DNA from: Pelobates cultripes | Taxonomy: Eukaryota; Chordata; Amphibia; Anura; Pelobatidae | DNA: 64,000 nucleotides | Reading direction: 5' to 3' | NCBI GenBank assembly: GCA_933207985.1 | Contig: OW240921.1 | Coordinates: 21,303,046-21,367,045, forward strand | Shown here: piece after piece, positions 1 to 11,422 of the stretch | Numbering within the stretch: position 1 is the stretch's first letter | How the letters are laid out: every line of letters begins with the position of its first letter | Program-made: the position numbers and the translations under genes | Notes under the pieces: model-generated | What the model was told of the DNA's origin: nothing | The model's database searches: none | The model's input: only the letters and a program-made list of their open reading frames with translations

Positions 1-345
1 AGGTGTCAATCCATATCTGCCAAGTGACCCTATGTAGGAGGAACAGTCCCTATTCTGCTCTGTGTCAGTGTGTATCAGGGACCTTTAGGACAGGTGTCAA
101 TCCATATCTGCCAAGTGACCCTATGTAGGAGGAACAGTCCCTATTCTGCTCTGTGTCAGTGTGTATCAGGGGACCTTAGGACAGGTGTCAATCCATGGTC
201 TGGTGACCCTAAGTGTAGTGGGGACCAGTCTCTATTCTGCTCTAAAAATCCTGCGGTGCATCAGGCTCTGAGGACAGGTATGTCAATCCATATGTCAAGC
301 AAAGTCAATATGTCATATGTCAGGTGTCAATCCATATTGGATTGT
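1..345. repeat. Minisatellite, ~91-bp unit
   Basis: The motif AGGTGTCAATCCATAT recurs at 1, 92, 183 (diverged), about 275 and about 319. The first two units are nearly identical over their whole length and the last ones are shortened and mutated. The array runs off the left edge of the window. Open frames across it follow from the repeat and are not gene-like. Confidence 0.85.
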
Positions 346-535
346 GATTTAGAATGTTAGTGATTTCTGCCCTTTTATGGATTAAAACCAGACTCTGTAT
401 CAACTGTGTAATTTTCCATGGAGTTTTTGCCATGGATCCCTCTCCGGCATGCCACAGTCCAGGTGTTAGTCCCCTTGAAACAACTTTTCCATCCCTATTG
501 TGGCCAGAAAGAGTCCCTGTGTGTTTTAAAATTCG

Positions 536-645
536 CCTCCCCATTGAAGTCAATGGCGTTTCGGGCGGTTCGCCGGTTCGCGAACATTTGCGGAAGTTCG
601 CATTCGCGAACCGAAAATTTCGGGTTCGCGACATCACTATTTCTC
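536..645. repeat. CpG-rich inverted-repeat segment, probable DNA-transposon end
   Basis: Several TTCGCGAAC/GTTCGCGAA palindromic modules are packed into about 100 bp, unlike the AT-rich surroundings. This density of short inverted repeats resembles a transposon terminus. The partner end was not located, so the element's limits are unknown. The stretch 346-535 shows nothing recognisable. Confidence 0.4.
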
Positions 646-689
646 AACAGCCCTTGTTATGCTTTACCCCGTGGAAAATCTACTCTGTT

Positions 690-1400
690 CATGGGATCTG
701 AGCGCTGTTCACCTAGATTGGGCGCTCAGATCCGAGCTATCTGGGGATAGGTTAAACGTGGGGGTTCTGTGTAATAAAATAAGAATTATGTATTTTTATG
801 TACTTTTACGTATTTTTGCTGTTAGTGTAAAATGTAGATATTTTCTGTACCTGGAGATAATTGAGTTTACTGCAGTGCCTTAAGCCAATTATCTCCAGGA
901 TGGAGAGGAGGGATTTAATTGTGTATGTGAGAGTGTTATTATGTTAATTAGTGTTCCCATTGGTTTGTGTCCCTTTTGTCACAGTTTACCACCAGGTCCA
1001 GGGGTGTGCCTCTGACCTGAAAACTTGTATATAAGGAGTAATAAACGCTCATTGGAGTCAGATCATCTTGTACCTTCATGAAGTTTCGGCTCATGTTTGG
1101 GGGATTGGAGAAACTACACTCTGGGGATTGCTATAATCACTATACTCCCCAGAGTATAATCACTAAGCTCTGCTAAGAGCTTGTTCCTGTTCCTGCTCTC
1201 TGGAATTCGGAGAGAGGTCGACCTGCTGGAAGCTGGACCCTGGTCCTGGGTCCAGAGTGGGTGGAGACGGCGAGATCCCAACCAAGCTGCGGCGGTTCGT
1301 TGGATCTGCAGTGGTTATGGTGTCAGGCAGAGTTCTTGGAGTCCTCGGAAAGCACTAGGAGCATCCGTCGGCGGAAGGTACCTGGTCGGGGTGCCAGCGG
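690..1400 (+). mobile_element. LTR-like segment, copy 1 (degenerate, probably solo)
   Basis: This segment shares a long stretch with 10440-11350: a paired GATCTGAGC/GCTCAGATC motif, an AATAAA-type site near 1040, then a colinear block containing GAAGTTTCGGCTCATGTTTGG and GGGGATTGCTAT. A third, more distant relative lies at 50560-51495. A TATA-like box, a poly(A) signal and a trailing R-U5-like block in that order fit a long terminal repeat of a retrovirus-like or Gypsy-like element. No internal gag or pol frame is next to it. The LTR boundaries are not defined, and another repeat class is possible. Confidence 0.45.
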
Positions 1401-1408
1401 TTCCGTTA

Positions 1409-2578
1409 AACATACATACACACACAGACATACTGACATCCATACACACATACATTCATAATGGCATACAGACATACATACATACATTCAGACTGACATA
1501 CATGCATATATACAGACATACTGACAGACATACATGCATACAGACATCCATACACACAGACATACGTTCATAATGATATGCAGGCATACATTCATACTGA
1601 CATACAGACATACATATATAATGACATACAGACATATATATATATACATACATAGACAGACAGACATACAGACATACACATACATACATAGACATACATG
1701 CATGCATACAGTCAGACAAACATAGACATACACACAGACATACATACAGACACACACAGACATGCATGCATACAGACATACATACACATACATACATACA
1801 TAGACAGACATACATACACAGACAGACATACATACATAGACATACATGCATGCCTACAGACAGACATACAGACATACACATACATACATACATACACAGA
1901 CAGACATAGACATACATGCATACATACATGCATACAGACAGACATACACATACATACAGACAGACATACATACATAGACATACATACATAGACATACATA
2001 TATACATACAGAGACAGGCATACATACACACACAGACAGACATACATACATACATACATAGACATACATGCATGCCTACAGACAGACATACAGACATACA
2101 CATACATACATACAGGCAGACATACATACAGACATACATGCATACAGACATACAGACAGACATGCAGACAGACAGACAGACATGCAGACAGACAGGCATA
2201 CACATACATACATACAGACACACACAGACAGACATACATAGACATACACATACAGACAGACAGATATACATACAGAGACAGACATACATACAGACAGACA
2301 TACATACATAGACATACATGCATGCCTACAGACAGACATACACATACATACATACATACATACAGGCAGACATACATACAGACATACATAGACAGACATA
2401 CAGACATACATGCATACACAGACATACAGACATACATGCATACAGACAGACAGACATACATGATGATACAGACAGGCATACACATACAAACACACAGACA
2501 TACATACACAGACAGACATACATACATAGACATACATGCATGCAGACAGACATACACATACAGACACACACACACAGC
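1409..2578. repeat. Compound tetranucleotide microsatellite (CATA/CAGA)n, ~1.17 kb
   Basis: The tract is an almost uninterrupted run of CATA and CAGA tetramers with occasional CATG. On the other strand it reads TATG/TCTG. Because stop triplets are rare in these tetramers, frames of up to 287 codons stay open on both strands, giving Cys/Tyr/Val/Met-rich or Thr/His/Ile-rich translations. These are artefacts of the repeat and no gene is present. Confidence 0.95.
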
Positions 2579-2584
2579 TCATTT

Positions 2585-2956
2585 TCCAGCCACCCTCCTG
2601 TCTCTTACCTTTTCTTTGCAGGAGGGTGGCTGGGGATGATGGGAGTCGGCGCGGCTCCCTCTTCACTGCCTGGCTCTCCCTCTTCACCGGCGCGCGCGCT
2701 CCTCCCGCGCGGAGTGGGCTGGGAGGAAGTGACCACTTCCTCCCAGCAGCACTTGCGGCTTTTTTTTTTTTTTTTAAAGGGGCCCGGTCGCGGCCACAGC
2801 GCTGACCGGGCCACTGAAGATATAGGGCCCATCGGGTGGCCCTAAGTGTGTGGGCCCCCCGATGGGCCCCACATGTGGGGCCCGGGCGGCCGGGCCCCCC
2901 AGGGCCGCCGGGCCCGTGACAACCGTTATGGTTGTCACCCCCTGATGGCGGCCCTG
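2585..2956. mobile_element. hAT-type element fragment, right end
   Basis: The sequence ends in CTGATGGCGGCCCTG, the inverted form of the CAGGGCCGCCATCAG terminus of the hAT element at 21065-21597. It shares that element's GGGCCC-rich interior and its short GGTTGTCA-containing palindrome. A hairpin (CAGCCACCCTCCTG paired with CAGGAGGGTGGCTG, 2588-2632) lies at the microsatellite border. The matching left terminus was not found, so the element is truncated or its left end is hidden in the microsatellite. 2957-3239 holds nothing recognisable. Confidence 0.6.
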
Positions 2957-3247
2957 CTCCTCTCAGCCTTTACCCTCGTCAAAGCTCCGACCTTTTTGTC
3001 TTTACCCCCTTTAGCATTATCCTAAAGCTTGCTTTTTTTCTCACTCTCTATATTTTTCCTTTTGCCCTTCAGTTTATTTGAAGTAAGAAAACATTTTATA
3101 GGATACTTATTCTGTTTTTGTGCATATTTCATCAAGTGGGACCCATCTAACAGGCTGCCCCGGTGATATTATTCCAAATATCCATTGCAGAGATTCTGTA
3201 ATACTAGTTATTGCATATGGCATTATTATGAAGGTTAGATCTGATAC

Positions 3248-3308
3248 CATAGGCGTACGCAGCCTATTGCATTAGGGTGTGCACCCTAAAGCTCAAGCAC
3301 ACGCCGCG

Positions 3309-3382
<74 letters not shown>

Positions 3383-4316
3383 TATATATATATATATACA
3401 CACACACATACACTGCTGTGTGTGTGTGTGTGCTGTGTGAGGGTGCTGTTAGTGTGATGTGTGTGTGAGGGTGCTGGTAGTGTGCCATGTGGATGAGGGT
3501 GTTTGTGTGTGTGTGTGCTTGTGAGGGTGCTGTTAATGTGCTGTGTGTGTGTTTGTTAGGGTCCTGTTAGTGTGCTGTGTGAGGGTGCTGTTTGTGTTTG
3601 TGAGGGTGTGTGCTGTGTGTGTGTGTGAGGGTGCTGTTTGTGTGCTGTGTGTGAGGGTGCTGTGTGTCTTTGTGAGGGTGCTGTATGTGTGTGTGGGTGC
3701 TGTATGTGTGTGAGTGCTGTATGTGTGTGTGTGGGTGCTGTGCGTGTGATGTATGTGTGTGTGCTGTATGTGTGTGTGTGTGCTGTGTGTGTGCTGTATG
3801 TTTGGGTGATTTGTGGGGGTGGAGGTGGGGGCAGATTAGTTAATAAATATCCCCCCCCCCCTTCTTACCTTATGTAGGGAGGGGGGACCGTGCTGCTGCC
3901 TTCCCTGGTGGTCCAGTGGAGGTGGGGGCAGATTACTTAATATCCCTCCTCCTTTATTACCTTATGCCTGGCAGGGGGGATCCTTTCTGCCTTCCCTGGT
4001 GGTCCAGTGGTGAGTGAACTCTAGCCTGCGGGGCTAGAGTTCACTCTCGCGAGATCTGAGCATTGCTGCGGCAATGCTCAGATCTTGTGAGAGGAACCCA
4101 GCGGAGCTGCTGGCAAGAGCTCCCCGGGTCCTCTCCTGCCTCCCTCACTGCCTGTTGGTCGGTGAGGGGAGGCTTAGAGCAGAGCCGGCGCTCAGATAGC
4201 GCCGGCTCTGCATGAGCCGACAGGGGGGATCCTGAGATCTCCCCTGCCGGTCTCACTCCATAGGCGCGCCGTGGGGATTAGGGTGTGCCCAGGCACACCC
4301 CTTGCGCACGCCTATG
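3248..4316. mobile_element. Non-autonomous hAT-type element with 8-bp target-site duplication
   Basis: The termini are inverted: CATAGGCGTACGCA on the left and TGCGCACGCCTATG on the right. An exact 8-bp duplication TCTGATAC flanks both (3240-3247 and 4317-4324), the hallmark of hAT insertions. The 1,069-bp interior has no transposase frame. It holds a TA/TG microsatellite, a GT-rich degenerate array, two copies of a GGTGGGGGCAGATTA block (about 3826 and 3918), and an inverted GAACTCTAG/CTAGAGTTC pair near 4015-4045. Confidence 0.8.
3307..3815. repeat. TGTA/TA/TG microsatellites and degenerate GTG-rich array
   Basis: About 30 bp of TGTA repeats pass into a long TA tract with embedded CACA runs. 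Roughly 400 bp of degenerate repeats of the type GTGTGAGGGTGCTGT follow. Everything lies inside the hAT-type element and probably expanded after its insertion. Confidence 0.9.
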
Positions 4317-4534
4317 TCTGATACAATAAATAACAGTACACCCACTGGCAGAAAATCTAGGGGCATCAGCTCAAGGGTAAATGTCATGGACTCACACATA
4401 TATATTGACTGAAGCCCCTCCCAAAACGCCACCCCATAACATGCCCTGCAGCCAACCAAGTGTAAAAAATGTGTCATAAATCAATGACACTAAATCTTTG
4501 AATAAAATCAGAATATTAAAGAAACCTACATTTA

Positions 4535-5530
4535 TAAACTCCACGCCTGTTATATTAACCTCATACCTACCGTATTAACTTCACACTTGCTGTATTAACC
4601 TCATACCTGTTGTAGTAACCTCACACTTGCTGTATTAACCCCTTACCTGATTTGTTAAAGCCACACCTGCCGTATTAACTACACACCTGATTTATTAACC
4701 TCACGCCTGCTGTGTTAACCTCACACCTGCTGTATTAACCCCACACATGCTTTATTAACCCTAGATCTGCTATATTAACCGCACGCCTGCTTTATTAACC
4801 CCATACATGCTTTATTAACCCCATATCTGCTATATTAACCCCAAACCTGCCATATTGATCTCACATCTGATGTATAAACCCCACACCTGCCGTATTAACC
4901 TCACACCTGCCGTATTAACCCATCACCTGCCGTATTTTCCCAACACCTGCTGTATTAACCCCACACCTGCCATATTCGTCTCACACCTGATGTATAAACC
5001 CCACACCTGCCGTATTAACCTCACACCTGCCGTATTAACCCAACACCTGCTGTATTAACCCCCCCACACTTGCTGTATTATCCCCACACCAGCTTTTCTA
5101 AACCCACACCTTCTGTATTAACCACACACCTGCTGAATAAACCACACACATGCTGTATTCAATTCCACACCTGGCATATTAACCTCACATCTGCTGTATT
5201 AATGTCATACCTGCTGCATTAACCCCCACACCAGCCATATTAACCATACACTTGCTGTATTATCCCCACACCAGCTTTTTTAACCCCACACCTGCTGTAT
5301 TAACCCCACTCATGCTGTATTAACCTCACACATGCTGTATTAACCACACACATGCTGTATTAACCCCACACCTGCAGTACTACCCTCACACCTGACATAC
5401 TAACCTCACATGTTCTGTATTAACCTCACAGCTGCCGTATTAACCCCATACTTGCTGTATTAATTTCATACCTGCTGTATTAACCCCCAACCTGCTGTAT
5501 TAACTCCCAACCTGCAATGCAACACATCCA
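4535..5530. repeat. Satellite-like minisatellite, 20-bp unit, ~48 copies
   Basis: The unit is close to CTCACACCTGCTGTATTAAC, with a strict 20-bp register through most of the array. A higher-order 120-bp block of six units is visible: the variants CATATTGATC/GTATAAACC at about 4851-4878 recur at about 4971-4998 followed by nearly identical units. Edge units are more diverged, as expected if the array grows from its middle. Confidence 0.92.
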
Positions 5531-5735
5531 GTGTGAACCTTGCCCCTGAAGCATTAACCCCACATTTGCAGCATTAAAAATGCACCCACTCCAATAAAAC
5601 TCTGCTCCTACTGGAATTCCTCTGCACTGCGCTGTGTAATTAACTCCTACAATGATGCATTGAAGTGGCACTGCACTGTCACAGATTATTAAATCTCAAT
5701 GAAGTGGTTGGGGTGCAGTGACCTTTTAGTTTTAA

Positions 5736-5875
5736 TCCTTAAAGGACTTGTTTTCCTGGCTCTATAGGGTCTTTGGGTCCCCCCACCCTCGGATCCCATT
5801 TTCGCCGGGCTGAAGGGGGAGGAAGGGGTTAAATTCTTACCTTTCTCCAGCGCCGGGCTCCCATTGCTGATTAAC
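5736..5875 (+). mobile_element. Diverged partial copy of the TTAA MITE family C
   Basis: TTAAAGGACTTGTTTTCCTGG, GGGTTAAATTCTTACC and CTTTCTCCAGCG match, in order, the left half of the better copies at 27030, 47942 and 49345. The right half is missing. 5876-6508 shows no gene or recognised repeat. Confidence 0.6.
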
Positions 5876-6508
5876 ATGTGTGTGTTGCCCCTAGAGTCCT
5901 CTGACTATGTCCTATATTGTTGGTCATTGTGCTCCCATGTCGGACAGTCTGAGTTTGGAGTTTCCTTTATGGTATTGGACTCTGGGTAACATGGCCTGGG
6001 GGCAGTTCTGGTTTACAATTAACCCAGGTAACATTGCCTGGTTATTGAAGTTAATTCAATGTATCTCCTACTGCAGTTTTAAAAGTGACAGTGAAAATGT
6101 TACAATTATAATATCACAGTTCAAGCAGCCCACAGTTTTTTCAAAGTCTTTGTTTCAGCATTTCTGTACACTCTAAATAACTCTCATGCTATAAACATAT
6201 GGAAGGGTATATGTCATTATTACGCTACAGGAAGTAAATCGTTCATCAATGATATTTTACATAATATCACCAACCCCGTCCGTTAGGCAACCTGCCAATA
6301 AACACAATTGTATACAAGCATTGTGTATAATCACTATGTATGCAAACAGTACTGTGCATCTGTGCCTGGGTACGTCCCACAAATACATGTTCACATAGTA
6401 ATAGATGTGTAGAATGTATCGTTTGCACCTGCACAGTGACATTTCTTTCTGATGAATAGGATATAATACAGGATTGTTTTGAGAAATTCCCACTACAGGA
6501 GGGAGATT

Positions 6509-7470
6509 TTAAAGGGACAACTTTAGCTTAACTAAGTTGTTTTTGTGTATAGATCATGCCCCTGAAGTCTCACTGCTCAATTCTCTGCCATTTAGGAGTT
6601 AAATCACTTTAATTATGTTAATGCTGCCCTAGTCACCCCTCCCCTGGCTGTGACTCACACAGCCTGCATGAAAACAAAATGGTTTCATTTTCAATCAGAT
6701 GTAACTTACTTTGAAAGTTTGTATCTCCTGCTCCGTAAATTGAACTTTAATAATATACAGTAGGCTCTTACAGGGTCTAGCAAGCTATTAAAAGAGCATG
6801 AGATAAGAAATTCTAAATTAAACAGAATTTGTAATAAAGGAAGAGTTTCCCCCTGAACAACTAGGGAAGGAGGGGTATTACTGCTGCCCATGGATTGTGG
6901 GCTGGATTAATAAAATGTTACAAATGTGGCAAGTTTGAGGGGTTTTGAAGAGAGAGAAGGGGAGGGAACTTACCAGTCAGTGGGAGCAGTTGAGGGACCC
7001 TGACTGCTTTTCCCACCCTCCCACCCTAATTCTGGGAGGTTTATTGCTGGTGTTTCGTTGTTTGTTTTTGTGTTGTCACAGCTTGGCGGGATTCATGGAC
7101 AGCGCAGCTGGAAAAGGGAGAAAGATGCTGAGTTGCTTTGGGGAGACGACAGCCTGCACGGAGCTGATGGCAAGTAGCCGGCTGTTAAGGCTCATGGAAC
7201 AAAAGTTTGGAGAACTATCTGTTGGGCCTTATCCACTATGGAATGTGTCACATGTGTTATTTGGAACGGCAACCATGGGGGCAGGGGGGAGATGGATCAG
7301 TAGTCATGTAAACATTAGATGACTCTTTACAGGAAGTGTTTAGGAAAGTTTTGTAAGTCACATGCAGGGAGAAGTGCTTAGGCTGCATAAACAAAGTGAT
7401 TTAACTCCTAAATGGCATAAAATTGAACAGTGAGACTGCAGAGGCAGAGGTGACTATAGTGTCCCTTTAA
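6509..7470. mobile_element. TTAA-flanked element, family B, with ~170-bp inverted arms
   Basis: Both ends carry TTAAAGGGAC-type termini at TTAA sites (6509-6512 and 7467-7470). The left arm contains GTCTCACTGCTCAATT and GCCATTTAGGAGTTAAATC; the right arm has the inverted equivalents (GATTTAACTCCTAAATGGC at about 7401). The ~600-bp interior has no convincing transposase. TTAA target duplication and terminal inverted repeats fit piggyBac-like mobilisation, although the responsible enzyme is not visible here. Confidence 0.75.
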
Positions 7471-9400
7471 CTAAACAAAAGATTGTAGAGAACAGATATA
7501 CTGGGAACAAGATAGCTGAGTTGGAAAAGTCTTTGAGAATTTGGAGTCTGTCTTATTTTGGACATAATTTGCCATAATTTTGTCTTCTATCTACAGTTTT
7601 TAGATTGGTCAATAAACCCTGTGATTTTCCTTCTTAGTGGGGAACATTGTGACCTCATAGCTATTTTCCATGCACAAAATAAAATTGCACTAATTTCCAT
7701 GTCTTCCATAAAAAAAAAGTCAATTTCCATTCAAAACACACAAAAATAGGTACACGAATCAATAAATGTCCTCATCCCAGGGTCTGAGACCCGATGTACT
7801 ATTTGTCTGTTCTCTATTCAAATCACATAAAATGTAACAATGCATTATTTCCCTTATCTTTAAACTATTCTGTTTAGGTTACACTGTACCATCAGGCACT
7901 TTATTTGCAGTACAGATCTGGATCTATTATTAAACATTTTGAAATTTTCTGTTCCGTGTTTTCAATGGAGAGACCTTGATTCACAGATCCTATTGTTCCG
8001 GTTCAGTTTTGCGCAGCTGGAACTGATAAAATCCTTTCCTGAAATTTGCAAGTGTATTATCCTCTCCACCAATTTACGCAGAATCTCGCCTCATCTTACT
8101 TGTACAGACTACTGCAGGGGGAAACTTTATCATACTAATAACTGTTCCTGATTGCTCTCCCGGCCATAAAGAGAATCCCTGGCAGACGTCGGCTATTAAC
8201 CATTTTCGAACATAGTGGTGTTCAAAATAAAATAGATTTTTGTTCTTCGGGTGACATCATGCCAGCCTCAGATCAACAAGCAGTTTCCGAGGAAATTATT
8301 ACAATGTCAGATATCTCAGATATCTAACAAACAACCTCCTCAAGAACCTTAAATGTGAATTTTGTCCTCCGGGACAGACTTTTATCCCAGGTAGAATTTC
8401 TTTACATTTATCACAGTATTTTGTCTGATTTTGTGGGGTTTTGTCTAAACCGTCAAAAGGTTTTCTCAGGGACTATATATTTTTTACTGGTTTATTTGTC
8501 GTCGTTGTTGTTTATTGTTTTGTTGTAGATAAAGAGATGAATGTACGGATGAATAGATAGACGGACAGACACAGACAGACAGATGAACAGATAGATAGAC
8601 AGACAGGACATTTTTCAACATCCATAAAGTTTTTTCAGTATTCGAGACATCCTCCTTTCATGCTAGATTGCATTGTCCACGAATCTTCCCCTCTTTTTAT
8701 TATTTTTACCAACGGGTATATGTTAGTTCAAAAGTACTTTAATTTTATATTCTTACTTTTGTTACTGCTGTTTTGTTGTCTTTGAAGAGGCAGGTGGACA
8801 GACAGAAAGAAAGAAACAGGTAGCTGTTTATTTGTGACTTCACATGTAAAGGTGGTGGGGAGAGTGCACCGAACAGTCACCTCATTTAGGTGTAAGATTC
8901 CGCTCTTCAAGGACTCGCGGCATTTAGGAGGATACGTGCCGCATCACAGCTCTATTATACACAATGTTAATTGTATTGATTACATCTTAATGAGGGAAAT
9001 ATTAAACTCTGCCAGTACTCAAGACGCGAGTTAGTGACTAAGACACAAGCCCTGATTTAATCCGTCTCTGCAATCATCAAGAACACAGGGGTTCACAGAA
9101 CAATTACTGGAAAATCATTGCTGTAATGTGTGTGATCTGTGCAATATCAGATTAGGTTTCCCATGTACTGCAATCCATGTATGACTTCTCCATTTTGACT
9201 GTTAGTAATTGGTTTTTCGATTTGCTAAAGGAATTCTAGTCCACTAAATGGAAAGTTATTCCAGTAAAATAAAATGGTGCCCCAAAGACGTGTTGGGCTT
9301 ATAGCTACTAGAGGTGGATGAGGGGGAGGCTAATGTGTTTCATGTGGTCACTTGTGCTAAATAAGTGTTGTCTGTACATGAGCAGATGGCTGTAAAGTAT
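7471..9400. other. No gene recognised; unique-looking AT-rich sequence
   Basis: Open frames here are short, lack splice-site framing and show no family motif. A small AGACAGACAG tract lies at about 8555-8605 and another GACAGACAGAAAGAAAG tract at about 8797-8815. Nothing else could be supported. Confidence 0.6.
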
Positions 9401-9689
9401 TAAGCATAATGCTGCATAGGTAGCTGCCCTGGGCCTAGGCCCAGACAGGAACTGGCGGGCCCTTATCTGAGCCCATAACTCCAGCTCTGGCTGTGAGAGG
9501 GCCCTCTATGACGTATCAGGGAGCTTGATATATTTCCCTGCTCTGCCCCATTCTCCCTCACTTTATATAGGGAGCATTGTGGTCTGCACCCAACAGAGCT
9601 GCTGACCACAATGTTCCCCCGCTAGACTACCAGGGAATGCCTTCTACTGGACCACGAGAGATAACCTGCCCACTCATGCTAAAAATATC

Positions 9690-9865
9690 ACCAAAACTTC
9701 TTCTCCAACACTCAAATACCACACAACACACCCTCACGCCCAACACTTGGCCACAAAATTCATCTACCACATACACAACACTCAAACAGTACATACAACA
9801 CTCAGCCACCCCCATACAATCAGCCACTACACACTCTCACACACACATTGCTCAACCACCACTCA
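9690..9865. repeat. Low-complexity CAACAC/ACTCAAAC-rich tract
   Basis: The stretch is an imperfect tandem arrangement of ACACAACACACCC, ACACTCAAACA and similar units. It sits inside a 9410-9950 segment whose GGCCTAGGCCC and AGGGCCC motifs suggest an old GC-rich transposon. The boundaries of that transposon could not be fixed. Confidence 0.5.
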
Positions 9866-10439
9866 CAGACAAGAGCCCAGGGCTTTAGGAGGGGCTCCCA
9901 ATCTGGCATCCTTCCTAGGTCCCTGGGCAATCTTAATCCAGCTCTGGCTGTAAAGCACACATGCATTTGTGCAAAGCTCTTTAGTGTGGCCTGACCATGG
10001 AAAGAGTAAATTATGTGATGACTATGCAATAAGACTTTATTGGTTACCTTTAGCACCCCCTGGAGATATGGAATATCAAAAAAAACATCAGTGTGACAAA
10101 AGCACCTTCGTCACTGGGTTTTGGAGAGGCCTGCTTGCCAGCCTCTTGCCCTGTGACTATGGCCCCCTGGGGGTATTGCCATTTAAAAACCCTATTTGGG
10201 CTTATAGGGTTTTAATACACTATTTCTGCCCCAAGACTATGGGCCCTGCAAAAAGACAGGCTAAAAAGTGACTTCCATGGGAAAATGTGCCTCTTCCCCT
10301 CCCCCTTTTTCCTGTCCTATTGTTCTCCAGCAGGGCATTGTCCCAGGGACACTGCCAGACCAGTTTAAACTAGCTGCTTTGTCCTTCCTCAATCTCCCAT
10401 CAGCCCTTGCTATTTTCTGACCCCACCCTTATTTATACT

Positions 10440-11350
10440 ATAGTGCACGTTTAACATTGGACATATTGAGCGCTCAGATCCAAGCTAGCTGGGGATATGT
10501 TGGACATATAAGTTAAACATTGTATTATAAGAGTTATGTATTTTTATGTGGTTTTTGTAACAGTTTTTGATTTAGAGATATTTCCTGTACCTGTAGATAA
10601 TTAAGTTACCACAGACACTTAAGCCAATTATCTCCAGGGTAGAGGAGAAGATAGACCGGCCGCACAGCCTAAATCTGTGGAACTGTTTTGGGCATGAAAG
10701 CCATGCTTGCGGTCGGTCAAATGTAACTTCCATAAAACGTTTGAACCCCTGCTCTGATCTGGGTGATTTTTGGATATGTTGTTGACCCAGATCAGAGCTA
10801 TCTAGGGATTTATGGGGATATGTTTATGTTTTGGGGTGTTTCTGGACTTTGGGTAAAAGTGGATATTTTCTGCCTGTGGATAATTAGGTTATTTCATTAG
10901 CTAGCTTAATTATATCACAGGCAGAGGGGAGGGCTTGCTGACTGTATGTGGGAGTGTTACTGTGTTAATTATTGTTCCTATTGGTTTGGTAACTTTGTCC
11001 TGTGCTCCATAAGGTCCACGTGGGTGGTAACCTTGTGGGGAAAATGTGTATAAAAGAAATGCCTTTGTGCTCAATAAACAGATCATCTTGCACCTTCATG
11101 AAGTTTCGGCTCATGTTTGGGGGATTGGGGAACTACACTCTGGGGATTGCTATTATCACTATACTCCCCAGGGTATAATCACTGAGCTCTGGTAAGAGCT
11201 TGTTCCTGTTCCTGCTCTCTGGATTAAGGAGAGGTCTACCTACTAGAAGCTGGTCCCTGGTCTTGGGCCCAGAGCAGGAGGAAGACGGCGAGACCCCAAC
11301 CAAGCTGCGGTGGTTTGTGGGACCCCAACCAAGCTGGTGGTTTGTGGGAC
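10440..11350 (+). mobile_element. LTR-like segment, copy 2
   Basis: The right part is colinear with 1060-1320, sharing CAGATCATCTTG, CACCTTCATGAAGTTTCGG, ACTACACTCTGGGGATTGC and GAGACCCCAACCAAGCTGCGG. A TATA-like TGTATAAAAG near 11048 and an AATAAA near 11072 precede the shared block. The GATCTGAGC-type motif appears twice (about 10470 and 10755), so the left half may contain an internal duplication. A 31-bp direct duplication around GTGGGACCCCAA lies at about 11310-11355. No gag or pol frames are present. Confidence 0.5.
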
Positions 11351-11352
11351 CC

Positions 11353-11422
11353 CAAATATTTACGTGTATTCAAAAATGGCGGTTAGTCAACAGATGAAAA
11401 AAATCCTACCGATGTATTACAT
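11353..11422 (+). repeat. ~70-bp direct repeat, copy 1 (partner at 12827-12892)
   Basis: The segment from CAAATATTTACGTG through GATGTATTACAT recurs at 12827-12892 in the same orientation. The two differ by a few substitutions and a small indel in the A-run. The intervening 1.4 kb shows no recognised gene or element. Confidence 0.8.

Noticed and set aside
1456..2575. Open frames of up to 287 codons rich in Cys, Tyr, Val and Met (minus strand), and Thr/His/Ile frames (plus strand)
   Set aside because: They are translations of a tetranucleotide microsatellite. They occur on both strands and in several frames and have no protein-like composition.
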